From assembly GCA_036971475.1 (NCBI GenBank), contig JBAIZL010000002.1:13503868-13567867 (forward strand): a stretch of 64,000 nt of DNA. Direction: 5' to 3'. The stretch comes from Prosapia bicincta. Lineage: Eukaryota; Arthropoda; Insecta; Hemiptera; Cercopidae. Below the pieces are notes generated by a model that saw only the letters and a program-made list of their open reading frames with translations, was not told where the DNA came from and did no database searches. The stretch's first letter is position 1. Every line of letters begins with the position of its first letter. A program made the translations under genes and the position numbers. This document shows positions 9,770 through 20,775 of this stretch, piece by piece.

Positions 9770-9945
9770 ATTTTTGGGACTAGGAGACTGACAGACTTAC
9801 CTTGGTAAGAGTCCACTCTGTAGTCTTGAAATAGAAACACATAAAAGCACTTAAACAATGATATATTTCAACCACACAGTGGTCTTTGTCAATCGAAGAG
9901 AAAACACAAAAACAAATATGAGAGAATGAAATAAAATAATTCATG
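9770..9945 (-). mobile_element. Penelope-like tail fragment, family G
   Basis: Shares GACTGACAGACTTACCTTGG and following sequence with the inverted arms at 42600-42872. It contains a hammerhead-like unit on the minus strand (9850-9900). No coding part is left. Confidence 0.5.
9850..9900 (-). ncRNA. Hammerhead-like RNA, variant core (family G)
   Basis: Minus strand: linker TTGACAAA (9892-9885), helix II GACCAC-TGT-GTGGTT, GAAA, palindromic helix III ATATAT, C17. It has the same TTGACAA linker as families B and C. Stem I is not convincing in this copy, so confidence is low. Confidence 0.4.
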
Positions 9946-10050
<105 letters not shown>

Positions 10051-10600
10051 AAATCATATATAAATGATGATTTACCTTGTATAATGATTGACCTGTTCAA
10101 GACAATAGGGATGATATTCAGGGCAATAGGTGGCCATTCACTTGAAATTGTCCTTAATGTTTGTATGACCTCGAATAAAATGCCCATGTCAGTCTACACT
10201 ATCATTCAATAACCTTACTACAGTAACTCAAAGCTTTCAGATAGAGATTTATCCAGAGATGGTGCCTTGATACTGTCAGACTATTTAATGATGACATTTC
10301 ACAATAAAAACAATTTAGAAACAAGCTGTAACTTCAGTCAACAGCAACTGAAGTTATGGTTGAACAAACCACATGGTGGGGTTTTTCTTTAATACTAATA
10401 ACTAATGATATCATCTTCATTCTTCATAGATCATGAAAATGACTCTAAGAGATAATTCCAATAAGGTTTTATCCATACCCTATCTACGATAAAACCATTT
10501 CTTTATAACAGGAGTTGTTTAAAAATTGTCTTTATAATATTTGCAGCTTGGAGGTGCTAATATCTAGTGTGAAGTAACATTTTAAAGATTTCATAGTGAA

Positions 10601-10636
10601 TTTTTTGCAGTGATGACTGGTGAAACTAGTCATCCA
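10601..10636 (+). ncRNA. Degenerate hammerhead-like remnant (family H)
   Basis: TGATGA is followed by only a few bases, then GAAA (10622-10625), palindromic helix III ACTAGT and C, then ATCCAAG. GAAACTAGTC is the usual hammerhead 3' half, but helix II is deleted, so it cannot fold as a normal ribozyme. It probably marks another PLE family whose body is 10050-10660. Confidence 0.4.
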
Positions 10637-10782
10637 AGATAAAACAAAACAAATCATTGTGTTATAAGAGAAAAATTTTATTAACTGTATAACTTAAGAA
10701 GCTCAAGAAGAAATATAAATTAGAAGTATTGTAGTTAAAGTTGCTTGATGTAATCATCTTGAATTCACTGATTAAACTATAA

Positions 10783-12090
10783 CAGGGTGTCTAGTGACAG
10801 GGAAAACCGGGAAAACCTGGAAAAGTCAGGGAATTTTAAGATTCTGGAAAATTCAGGGAAAATTTTAAAAAAATCGGGAAAATATTTATTTTGATTAGAA
10901 ACAAAACTAGTGGCCATTGCTCTCGAATATTTGGTATTGTAAGCCAGCGGTTTAGGGGCAGGGCCGTCAGGAAATAACACTTCTTTATTTAGATGCCTAT
11001 TATTTATTTGATAAGCCCGTTGCTATGACCTCAGAACTTATGTCAATAAATATTAAATGTGTCGAGTTGGTACAGCTGGGAAGTTTTAGCCTGGACCGTG
11101 GCCTTGGGGTGCGCAGTGGTTCTGTTATCATATGGACAGGTGGGGATAACAGATAACTCAGTCTGTTTCTGACCACACAGAACGCTGTGTAAACATTCGT
11201 AGCCAGCTATTTGTCTAGACTCGTGATAGTATGTGTTTTATTTGACAGTGATTATTTTTACACTGTTTATTTCAACATGGAAGGTTCCGGTTTTCATTGC
11301 CGTAGCGGGCAATCACGTCATGCAGATGTCGTCATTACCTTCCCTCCTTCCTTAGGATAAATATAAACTGAAAGATGAAGTGACAGAAGCAGAGATTATA
11401 TGGTGCGTGAATTTAGTAATGCAACACTTCTTTACGCAATGCAGAAGGTAGTGTGTGCCTCTTTCCAAGAATGTTCCCTGATAGCACCATTGCACAGAAC
11501 ATAAGATTGCGGAAAGATAAAATTTCCTATAGTGTTGTATTCGGTTTATCAAATTATTTTAAATTCAAATTCTAACTATGTAATTGGCTTTGATGAAAGT
11601 TTAAACAAAATATCACAAAGAGCCCAAATGGATTTGAGTGTTAGGTATTGGTATGCAGAGACGGATGAAATGAAAGCTCGATATTTTGGTTCTGTGTTCC
11701 TTACAGACACAAAAGCAAAAGAGTTACTCAATTAGTTCTTAAAAGGTGTTCAAAGTCTGGATTTATCCAAGATCCTTCAGATATCAATGGATGGGCCCAA
11801 TGTAAACTGGGCTTTCTATAGACAGAAAATGACCGAGAAAGATAGAAGAGCAGCTAAGAAGAGGAAAAATAATATTCAGCTGAAGGAACTGGAAGCTAAA
11901 AAAGCAAAAGTGATGTCAGTTGCTACAAAAGAAATAGAACTTATATCTGAAGAGATTGAAAAACTAAAGCAAAAAAGCTAAGACAAGACAGTTGTATAAA
12001 TTTGTTTATATTCTAAGTGTTATAAATATAGTGTAAATACAATTTAGAAAAGTCAGGGAATTTCTTCAAGCTATTTTACTAGACACCCTG
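10783..12090. mobile_element. TIR DNA transposon (CAGGGTGTCTAG ends), superfamily unresolved
   Basis: Perfect 12-bp inverted ends CAGGGTGTCTAG...CTAGACACCCTG, with further similarity inside (AAAAGTCAGGGAATTT near both ends). Flanks share TATAA, so the duplication appears to be 5 bp when compared with empty PLE-D copies. CAGGG ends recall hAT, but hAT makes 8-bp duplications, so I leave the superfamily open. Confidence 0.82.
11276..11981 (+). pseudogene. Broken transposon-associated ORF
   Basis: Pieces of one protein in shifting frames: a start MEGSGFHCRSG near 11276, then VIGFDESLNK...MDLSVRYW...ARYFGS.FLTDTKAKELL (from about 11570), then SMDGPNVNWAFY (11778 on), and a Lys/Glu-rich coiled-coil-like C-terminus ending LKQKS at 11981. 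The FDESLN and SMDGPNVN motifs are familiar from widespread uncharacterised transposon-linked proteins of animals. Stops at 11733 and frame changes make this a pseudogene. The function is unknown to me. Confidence 0.65.
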
Positions 12091-12412
12091 TATAATTAAA
12101 AAATACTTAACTAAGTGAATACATAGGGCTTACTTGCTTAATCTTAGAAGCATACATAGGGCTTATTGTAGTTAATCGTAGAACAATAGGTTCAGTTAAA
12201 AAAATTATGAAGTAATATTTAAAAAATTATAAAATTTTTATCCTTTGTAAGAGAAAGAAGCAAACTTAGTAGCGTAACTATAATAAATATAAAAATTTAA
12301 AGTTTGTGTTGCATTAAATTCTGTAAAGATTGTAATCATTTTTACTTACATCGCTTAAAACTATTTCTGTATTTTGTTTGAAAAAACTGTTAAACATGTA
12401 TCCTGTGTTTTT

Positions 12413-12626
12413 ACAGAGCTTTCAGAAACACCAATAAAATTATAGTTCAATATTTACTCTGTTATAAAATGTTCAAATAATTCATAATTTTTTTCCAGTT
12501 TTAGTAAATTTGATTATAGTCCATGTCTCTAATTTTATACAGAGCTTTGAAAAGGAACCAAAGAGAGTTATAATGACAGAGTATATATTGAACTATAATT
12601 TTGTTGGTGTTTTTGAAAGCTTTACG
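12413..12626. repeat. Hairpin repeat (MITE-like)
   Basis: Arms of ~55 bp are inverted: AGAGCTTTCAGAAACACCAA...TATAGTTCAATAT on the left and its reverse complement on the right. The spacer is ~90 bp. No coding. Confidence 0.7.
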
Positions 12627-13079
12627 ACAAAAAAGATTTAAAAAAATATTTTTCAACTTTCTTTGAATAATTTATATTTTTTACAGAAATGTAAGTAGTT
12701 TGCTCTTAATGTCATTGCTATTTGTGCATATAAATTAAGAGTGTTATTGGTAATGATATCATAATATTGTTTCATCTTTAAATATAGTATATAATAGCTA
12801 ACCCCTGTTAGTGAAAAGATCTATATTAACATATTCATTGCATACTAGTACTTGAGGGATAATGTGTGCTGTGCAAAGAGTACGTTGTGCAGATACCTGG
12901 GTTACAGTAGTCATATAGTTTATTTGTTTAACCTCAGCTCTTGCCAGAAGTAGTTGAAACATTGTCACATTTGACGACCTTACTCGGTTATTTGTTTTAG
13001 ATTTCAGCGAATCTGGTCTTTAATGCCAAGCGTTGTTCATTTGCAAGTGTGTAGAGAGTGTATGAAGCGATATACAATA

Positions 13080-13320
13080 TTTTTATATGTTTTTTAATTC
13101 CTTCTATTAGTTCATACTCTCTTTATCTATATCTTGCTCTAAATTTCATTTGTTAATAAAATACTTTTTATTCATCCACTCAAGTTGAAATACATTTTTT
13201 TGAAACTTGAGCGGATGACATGATGTTAATAGTTTTTTCAAATATTTATTCATTACTTAAATTTAATGAATTAATTTTAGTTTTATGTAGGAGAAAAACT
13301 TTTCACAAAAGGGGCAAAAT
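13080..13320 (-). repeat. Reversed fragment of the tRNA-like dispersed repeat
   Basis: Matches 60860-61115 in inverse orientation, including TTTTGTGAAAAG, GAATTCATTA-type sequence and GAGTGTGAACTAATAGAAGG. Confidence 0.65.
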
Positions 13321-13380
13321 ATGGTACATACGCTTTGAATTTTGTAGTCCATTACGTTTGGTGAATCTTAAATAATCACT

Positions 13381-13878
13381 TTAATATCACAAAACAAAAC
13401 ATCAAATAAAATAGTCCACAAATTTAAAAAAACAGGATTCAAAATAGCATTCAAAACTAATAACAATTTACAATACAAAATACAACACTACACCAACAAC
13501 AAAGATAAACTACAAGCACCAGGCCTATACAAACTAAACTGCAACAAATTTAACAAATTCTAAATTGGGCAAACAGGTTGCAGCTTTAAACAAAGATTCA
13601 AGGAACACAAACAGAGCGCCAACTCAGCATTTTACAATCACATAAAAGAAACACGACACAAATACACAGACATTTACTATAACCTAGAAATCTTTCAGAT
13701 CAACAAAAAAGGACCACGTCTCAACACACTTGAAATTTACAGACACACAAAAACACAAAGTACAAACATATTAAACACACAAACTCAATACAAATCACAC
13801 ATACTCTTTGATACTATTGAAAACCTGGCTTTAAAACCGTCACCGCTTAACCCAACATCCCCAAGCAGAAGACACTGA
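13381..13878 (+). pseudogene. PLE-E C-terminal ORF with GIY-YIG, one in-frame stop
   Basis: One frame runs from 13381 to TGA at 13876-13878 with a single interruption, TAA at 13561-13563. The stop falls exactly on the Tyr of the YIG motif (reads KF*IGQTG). Before it is GLYKLNCNKF and after it RFKEHKQSA, so the GIY-YIG nuclease is clear. The Cys pair is partly lost (CNKF instead of CxxC). The C-terminal ~90 residues (YTDIYYNLEIF, LNTLEIYRH, FDTIENLALKPSPLNP) recur at 50930-51140. The final TGA lies inside the hammerhead core CTGATGA. Confidence 0.85.
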
Positions 13879-13916
13879 TGAAGATCGCCATATAGTGATC
13901 GAAAACGTTCTGTCTC
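13869..13916 (+). ncRNA. Hammerhead ribozyme, canonical core (family E)
   Basis: Stem I AGACA/TGTCT, core CTGATGA (13875-13881), one extra A, helix II GATCGC-CATATA-GTGATC (6 bp with one G.U), GAAA (13901-13904), palindromic helix III AACGTT, C17 at 13910. All invariant bases are intact, so this is the best candidate in the window for an active ribozyme. Helix III has no loop, so a dimer or a strained monomer is implied. Confidence 0.82.
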
Positions 13917-14080
13917 AGTATGTTATATAGTCATTTCGTTCCATTTGATGTAAAATAAGTTCTAACATATGATTTCAGCTGATTTTATTAATCACTTAAA
14001 CAATAGTTTATGACTATCCAAACCTTATTTTATGAGTATCAGCTGATTTTATTCTAAAGGTTGTGTGGCAGAACAGATGT
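13879..14080 (+). repeat. PLE-E 3' tail
   Basis: Non-coding tail after the hammerhead. Its parts (TAGTTTATGACTATCC, ACATATGATTTCAGCTG) recur at 44250-44395, 51200-51260, 55840 and, reversed, 60720-60850. Confidence 0.6.
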
Positions 14081-14270
14081 TCTAAGATACAGGTTATATT
14101 AATTTATTTATAATAATTGTAATTGTTTAATAAATAGTAACTAAAATAAATTTGACTCTTTGAGCTAAGTAGGAATTGACTTAAATTTTTTTTGATTAAT
14201 TGTTGATTAGTTGTTGATCAGTTGTTAAAAGTTAATTAAAATTTTTACAATTTGATGCTTGTTGTAATAG

Positions 14271-14457
14271 GTCACCCAATGAAGCTCGTTTATTTTGTTA
14301 GTCCGTATGACCTATTGGACCCTGTAATGAAGATTTCTAAACCTCTTGTAATTGAAGGACTCGATGTGGGCTATAGCGTCACAGTGTGCATGGAAGGTTC
14401 ATCAGCTCATAAACTTCAAACTATGACCCTGGTCACTGTTAACAGGACGGGTAAAAT
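14271..14457 (+). CDS. MED1: MED1 exon 4 in window
   Basis: Reads GHPMKLVYFVSPYDLLDP, then LVIEGLDVGYSVTVCMEGSSAHKLQ and VNRTGKI across the junction. 'YYVSPYDLLD' is one of the most recognisable Med1-domain motifs. Phase 1 in, phase 2 out. The donor AAAAT|GTAAGT (14458) is chosen over GG|GTAAAA (14451) because only the former keeps the frame into the next exon. Confidence 0.94.
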
Positions 14458-16478
14458 GTAAGTATAATACTAGTAAAGTGTCTTCTAGTCACCCAGCTAT
14501 TTTCCAAAGTAATGAACTTGCCATTCAATTTTTAGTAGTTACTGTGTCTCTTCTTTCATTCATCTATCATCAATATCGCTTTAGCCGGTGGCAGTGATAA
14601 CCCCATCATCCCTTATACTAAAAGTCGTAAAACAATGGGTTTTTTAGAACTTCTTTCCTCTCCTTAAAAAATTAAATTGTGGTATGTAGAATCTAAAAGA
14701 CTCATCCTCAAAGTAATTATCATAATTTCACTAGCTTTATTTTAATAGTTATTTAATAGTAATTTATCTCATAGATGTGTGTTCTAAGTTTACATAAAAG
14801 ATTTTTATAATTTTTATTGAAATAGACCTTTTTGTTTATAGTATGGGTTTACTTTTATTGATTTAAAGTAATTATTGTTTTGCCAGTAAAAGCTATACCA
14901 GTATTGTTTTGCCAGTAAAAGAGCCATCGTATTTTTAGTTTCTTAACCCTTTGATTAGCACTTACCAGTACATGAGATCGCACTCCTGCCAGCGGGAGCA
15001 TTCTACTATATGTACGTTGTACCATTTCTCTCAGATTATCATTACCGTACATTTATGATTTTTTTTCTGTGTAGTGTGCTGTGTTCTAGGTTAAATATTT
15101 GCAACTATCTGGAGAATAAATACTACACAGAGTACATAGTCACCATTTTTATGTGTCCAAAGTCTATGGGCTTTCCCACCTATTTACAGGTTGTTTTAAG
15201 TTTGTGTGGTATTTAAAAAAAAAAAACATAATTTTCAGCAAAGAAATTGTCAGTAAATGTATGGTAAAGTTAAAAAAATAAGTACATAAAAAAATAATAA
15301 CAAATATTACTGAAAATTAGAAAAAAATTTTAAAAAAATTAGAAAAAAGTAAAAGTGTACAAATCTTTCCAGAATATGTTACTTCCAGGGGCCATACTAG
15401 GACAGGCACATGTTGCTAATCAAAGGGTTATTACGATGCTATATAAACTCATATCCATTCTATTAAAAGCCAAAATAATTTTCTGTACCATTTAAGCTTA
15501 CATATTATTCAAATATTACTGTTTCATAGCAGTAACCCATAGAGGATTGATGTTTTGCGATCCAAGTAATCCAGCGGTCATGAGTTCATTCCTTGGGTTA
15601 ATTTAGTTGAATTCCGCTTCCGAAATATTCTCACTTATAAAGTAACAATTATTATGTATTTTATACATCTACAATTTTATTAATCATAATTTTGTTCCTT
15701 AGTTTACTATTTGTTAATTATTATTATTTCTAATCATAATTAGTAAAAGTAAATTGAAAGTTACATACTTTTGGGCTGAAGGATGTATTTGAATGCATCT
15801 GTGTGCATTTGCATATGTGTATGTTTGTGTGTGCTTGCATGCGCTTGAGAGAGCTTTTCTCAGAAAGTGCTTAAGCCTGTCTTTATTATGTCTGTACCTA
15901 ATGTTTTCTTTATCGGAAAAGTGAAAATTTCTCTTGATATTAAACTGACATAGTCTGCACATTGGTGGGATAATATAGTTTAAAATATGAATCCAATTGG
16001 AAAGGAAATGTTCAGAGGGAAAAAGTTTATTCTTTGCCTTGAATAGAGTAGAACCCAAAAGAAACTTAAGTCTTATTTCTAAGGAAGATAGAAGAAGGTA
16101 GTGGAAATATTTAAGACCCACTTTAGGATTTGGCAAACCTCTAAAAAGGTGTGTGAAAGATAATCATTCTTTAATTAATAAAAATGACCTTAAAAATTAA
16201 AAATAATTTCACTGTTTTTTTTCTAGTGCTAAAAAGCTATATCCTTGGATTGTTTATTCAATACCAACTTGATTATTCATAAAGCCAGTCTCACCTTATT
16301 GGGAAAATAGATTTATTGTATATTAATTTACTATATTTATTTTCAGTTTCATAGCAGTTTAATTTCTTGATTACTGGAAATATATTTAAAATTTATTTTT
16401 GAAAATTATCAAAAGTGAATGATGATTTTAAATGATATAATTTAATAACTACAACTTAAACATGGCAATTTGTTATAG
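14458..16478 (+). other. MED1: MED1 intron, 2.0 kb
   Basis: No repeat with clear ends. A 140-codon minus-strand frame at 15714-16136 is noted but not supported. Homopolymer A tracts occur near 15215 and 15290. Confidence 0.7.
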
Positions 16479-16713
16479 AAATCTTCCTGTATATTCACCC
16501 CTCAATAGTCAGAACAGTGCTTCCCTGCCTGCTTGTTTTGTGCTGAAGCTGAATCAACCCATGCCTATGTGTGTATCTCTGGTGAAGAAAATAAAGGCTG
16601 TGACGGAGATAGATTGCAGTGACTGTAGCTCTGTCCACCCACTGCTCAGTCTGATAACGCAACACGTGTCTGGAGGCAAACTGGACTGTGCCGATAACAG
16701 AGGTATTTTTGTG
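16479..16713 (+). CDS. MED1: MED1 exon 5 in window
   Basis: Reads NLPVYSPLNSQNSASLPA, then FVLKLNQPMPMCVSLVKKIKAV and ending DNRGIFV. It corresponds to the family region 'ASLFLKLNPPVPAAVPFVRKLQ'. Acceptor TTATAG at 16473-16478, donor GTG|GTGAGT. Phase 2 in, phase 0 out. Confidence 0.93.
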
Positions 16714-19151
16714 GTGAGTGAAATGTGAAATAAATCTCAAACATTTTCTGTTTTATTAAAAGTTTATATCCAATAATTATATGCATGAAGTTCAAGGATG
16801 TTATACAAGATGTTATTCAATGATGTTTATGGGCTTAAGTGTTTAATCTTAAGTAACTTGTTTTACTTGTGTTTTTAATTATTTTTGTGGTATTGGGGTA
16901 CTTTCCAATATTTTCATTGTTCAACAATGTTACCTTAATTCTTCTGATTATTAACCCCTCAATTACGATTCCCAACAACAAGGCTCTTTGAAAAATTACA
17001 AACAGAACTCGCCTTTAGGATTTAAATTTTACATTTATGTTATACAGGAAGATGTGGCAACACTTTAGGAACTCATTCTACACGTAAAGATAAACAATAA
17101 CAGTTCATACAAACCTAAGTCCAGAAAATATTCATTAGCGAGTTTAAAGATTTTGCCTGGAATTTGGATCATCCCATGAAACAAATTTTTTGGGTATTAT
17201 TTAATATTCATATATGATGGTTTCTCTTTTTTTTCACCTGCGAAGCAAATAAAGTAGGTCCCAAAAGCAATCGGGACTTAAGTAGGTCCCTCAAGTAAGT
17301 TTTGAGAAATCAGGGGTATAAAATTACTATCTAAAGTTATTAGGACTTTGAAAACAACATGTAGTACTACAATTTCATTAACTGATTTTAAATAAAACTT
17401 GTAACAACAATTAACACAGAACTTGCAATTTTTCTGTTGTACATCTTGAGGTTCTTTGTATAAATTACACTTTTATGTATTGATTTGGCAAGAAAACCAC
17501 TAATTACTGATTTATTCAGCTGCCGCGTGTGGATTTTGAACTTGGGTTTGGAGCGTTAGCTAGCTTTATAAGGCCTCCCTTCACCTCCTTTCCGTTGCCA
17601 TCCTCTATTCAGCCGAATAACAAAGGAAGAGGGAGTTTCACAAAAGGAACTCCACAAAAGTTATTTTTATCTAAGAAAAAAGTTGCTTATTTTATTAGGC
17701 AATCCTAAATTCTTTGAAAGATTTTGAACAGACTTGCCCAGCAATTCCGTTGCTCCATTTCAATTGAGAACAATTACACAGAGGCCCTGCATGCTTAAAC
17801 GAAGCACCAATTGTTCTAACTTGTTCTTTTTGTACGAACGCTGGTTAGGAATGTTATCATTCCACTCAGAGTTAATTTGACCAGTAACACCTGTTTGATG
17901 ATGATTAAATATGTCAGTATATCTGGACACAATCTGGTCCAGTACAGTTCCGCAGGAAAAATAATGAAAATTACCTGTATTCATGGCAATCTGTCTTTTA
18001 CTTTAAATAAGGAAGTGAGCACCACAATAGCCTGCCTTGATTCTGACCTCTCCCGAGTCTTCACAAAACAAACCATAGTGTTGCACCCATAAATTCTTGA
18101 TTTGGTTGACTTTCCCATATTGAGACTCACCACTTCCTACCTTATTGTGATGGAAAAAATACCCGTCATACTTTACAATTTTTCAAGCCAATCTTGGTGG
18201 TTAGCAAAATTCAACAATACATAACCAGTCACTTTACATCTACAACTGTAAAGGACATATTTCATAAATCTAATCTTCCATAACTATAATCTTAACTGTG
18301 TCGACTTAACTCGTTTTATTCCCGCACATCCCAAAACCTGTTCATCCGGGATCTGATCCAGCAAGAAAAAATTGATAAAATGCCGTTAAAGTTCTACCTT
18401 TGTCAATTCAGATACATTTCTGTCCTTATTCTTTATTAAAAGACAATGGCTAACAAATTTTGACTATAGCGGATTGAAGATTTGATATTTCTTATCCAAA
18501 TTAGTGCACTAGCCTAAATATAATGCTTGAGTCGGCCGTTATTAAACGTTAGTGGAGATGCTCTATGGGAGTAGCAAATGGTGAAAAGGGATAAAAATCT
18601 CAAAGGCAAAACAAAGCTGGAAAATGGTTAGTTGGAGTGTTTTGGAGGGTGCTGAATCCAATATCATCATACAAATTATATGGGGATGCACAGGCATGGC
18701 TCTTCGAGAGTGGTAAAGGGATGAATTGGGCTAAACATATCTGATGGTAAAAAATCTGCCAACCCATGTATTTACTTTTTCTAATATTTATGTTCATTTT
18801 TGTGAGTTGAGCTATTTTTAAAAATTCAAAAGTTTACTGAAAAAATTACAGTAAACATTTTTTTTCATCTAGTTTAAAATGAAATTTAGTGAATTACTGT
18901 TTATAATATTTTCTAAAATTAGAATTTGTATTAGGGATTCCACACTGTTGTACAGTATTTTAAAATTAAGTTAAAATAATAATTTTTACTTATACACTGG
19001 AAAATTTTCAGAACAAAATTTTAAATGTTTAATGGAGACAAATGAAAATATTAAACATTCTTAGGGCTCCAATACTGATCTGATTACTTTCTCTCACATC
19101 TGACAACATTTCATCTCTATGCCTTTAGTTTATGATTTTGTGTGATTGCAG
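16714..19151 (+). other. MED1: MED1 intron, 2.4 kb
   Basis: A partial small-MITE end at 17482-17525. A GC-richer stretch 17520-18130 may be old transposon coding sequence, since it has short broken frames on both strands, but I could not identify it. The rest is featureless. Confidence 0.65.
17482..17525. repeat. Partial end of the small TIR MITE
   Basis: TTGGCAAGAAAACCACTAAT and TACTGAT match the MITE ends at 8243-8421 and 30693-30861. No partner end seen. Confidence 0.5.
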
Positions 19152-19332
19152 AACCTGCCTGACCAGCAACAGTGTTATTTCATGACAGACAGTCAGCAAC
19201 TAGAAGCAGTTTTAGTTAACAATATCCCCTTCACTCATCCAGTTCATGTGCCTCAGATATTGACTTACTTAAGACAGCAGGCTATCTTCAATACGGTCAT
19301 TTCCAGTTGTATCAGACCTAATACAAAACCAG
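19152..19332 (+). CDS. MED1: MED1 exon 6 in window
   Basis: Reads NLPDQQQCYFMTDSQQLEAV, then VNNIPFTHPVHVPQILTYLRQQAIFNTVISSC and ends NTKPG. The LPDQQ.CYF motif and the 'VP.IL..LR.Q..FNTLI.SC' segment are diagnostic for MED1. Acceptor TTGCAG, donor CCAG|GTGTGT; phase 0 in, phase 1 out. Translating past the donor quickly meets TAA, which supports the junction. Confidence 0.94.
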
Positions 19333-19438
19333 GTGTGTATCAATAATAATAATAATTGAGTGTCAATTATTTTTACACTCGTAATACTGATTAACGTTCA
19401 TTAAAAGTTTGTTTTTTAAAAATGATCTACAAAAAACT

Positions 19439-19986
19439 TAATTACTTACTTACTTACTAGCCAATGCCCATCCTTGGCTGTTGACCAGTAGAGACGAACT
19501 GCCCAGTATACTTCTTCTTGAATGGAATGGTCAAGTGCCGGACATGCAGTGAGATGTTCTGCGTCCATTGTAGTGTAGCCGCACAGTTGACAATGTGATG
19601 TTGGGAGAACTTTGATGCGATTTAGACGGGCTGCCAGGTAATCATGGCCTCTTTTCATACGGAATGCAGCAACAGCTCACGGGAGATTGTTTCCCAGCGG
19701 TGACAAGGCTTTCCCATTTTTTACCAGCTGCCTCTTGGGCTAGATGTTGTCGGATCCACTTCTCTGTTGCAGCACTTATTTGCAGTTTAGAAGATTTTAG
19801 AGATGATTGGCACCCAGGTTGCTGGAGTGTAGTCCCTTTCCTTGCTAGTTTGTCATCTCTTTCATTTCTGAAAATGTTTACATGGCTGGGGATCCATTGA
19901 AGTTTGATAAGCCATTCTTTTTGTCCGAGTGTATGTAGAATTCGTCGGCACTCTAGTGTTCTTGGGCAACCTGTTTCCGCATTATC
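19439..19986 (-). pseudogene. 5'-truncated LINE fragment: RNase H domain and 3' end
   Basis: Minus strand: ETGCPRTLECRRILHTLGQK, then IKLQWIPSHVNIFRNERDDKLA (the RNase H 'WIPSH..I.GNE.AD.LA' motif of I/R1/LOA-like non-LTR elements), followed by a Cys/His cluster (SHCQLCGY..DAEHLTACPAL). A frameshift near 19650 separates the two halves. The 3' end is a (TAAG)-type tetranucleotide tail (19440-19458). ATCTACAAAAAACT occurs on both sides (19425-19438 and 19987-20000) as a 14-bp target duplication. Confidence 0.88.
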
Positions 19987-20068
19987 ATCTACAAAAAACT
20001 GGAATTTATCCATTACAGATTTCCATAGCTATAGATTTCCATAGCTAGATAAAGACTCATGTTAAATA

Positions 20069-20775
20069 CAGTAAAATCTCAAAAATTCGAGTCCTGATAT
20101 TTTGAGCTTCCATATAATTCAAGCCTACTTCTATTTGAGCCTATTTGAAATAAAATAAGTCGGGTGTCCAAGAAATGTTGATAGCCATAAAGAAAATGAA
20201 TCGGGCTTCCAAGAAATGTTTATAGCCATAAAGATAAAGAATAGAACGTTCAAGAAATTTTTACATCAATATGTAATGCAAAGGAAATGAGTCAGGTTTC
20301 CAAGAAATGTTTATATCAGTATGGTATTTTTCTTCCTCCCCATTCTGTTGTTGTTATGCTGTCGCTCATGCTCGCTGTTATGTTGTGTTTGAATGTCCGT
20401 ATCAGTTATGTCTAGATGACAGAAGGTCAATAGGCCATAAATAATCTTTCTTTATTTACGCTATAAGTTTTGACAGTCAACAAATATTCTTGCATAAATG
20501 TCTAGTCTTGTGCATGACATATCAGAAAATAAACTCTCTTGAAGCAAACAAATCAATCAAACAATGACAAAATTCATGTTTAGCTGGACTGGTCTTTATT
20601 TCCGCTATTAATAAATCAGGTTTGGGCTGTTGCCACATTGATCTGTATATGAGGAATTAGGGTTCATTAGAAGTCCTATTTTTTCTAATGCTCAGGAACT
20701 TTTCCCATGTAATCCGAGTTTTTGGTAATCCGATGGGGTCTCGGTCCCATTCACCTCAATTTATCGAGACTACTG
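20069..20775. mobile_element. pogo/Tigger-like non-autonomous element
   Basis: Left end TA|CAGTAAAATCTC..ATTCGAG and right end (reversed) CAGTAGTCTCGATAAATTGA resemble each other and pogo-type ends. The left TA is present; the right TA has decayed. Interior non-coding. Confidence 0.5.
20159..20325. repeat. Degenerate tandem repeat, ~4 units of 41-48 bp
   Basis: Each unit holds a variant of GTTTCCAAGAAATGTTTATA followed by CATAAAGA. It lies inside the pogo-like element. Confidence 0.7.

Larger units (their letters stand above)
10733..12200. mobile_element. PLE-D 3' end, split by a nested transposon
   Basis: The left piece (10733-10782) has GTTGCTTGATGTAATCATC and ends AAACTATAA. The right piece (12091 onward) resumes TATAATTAAAAAATACTTAAC, matching the uninterrupted copies at 28774, 39388 and 50400. 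The TIR element 10783-12090 sits between. Confidence 0.8.

Noticed and set aside
14451..14457. Alternative MED1 donor GG|GTAAAA
   Set aside because: It would break the frame into the exon at 16479; GTAAGT at 14458 keeps it.
15714..16136. 140-codon minus-strand frame in a MED1 intron
   Set aside because: No start context, no recognised domain, Asn-rich C-terminus from an AT-rich stretch. It could be old transposon coding but I cannot support it.
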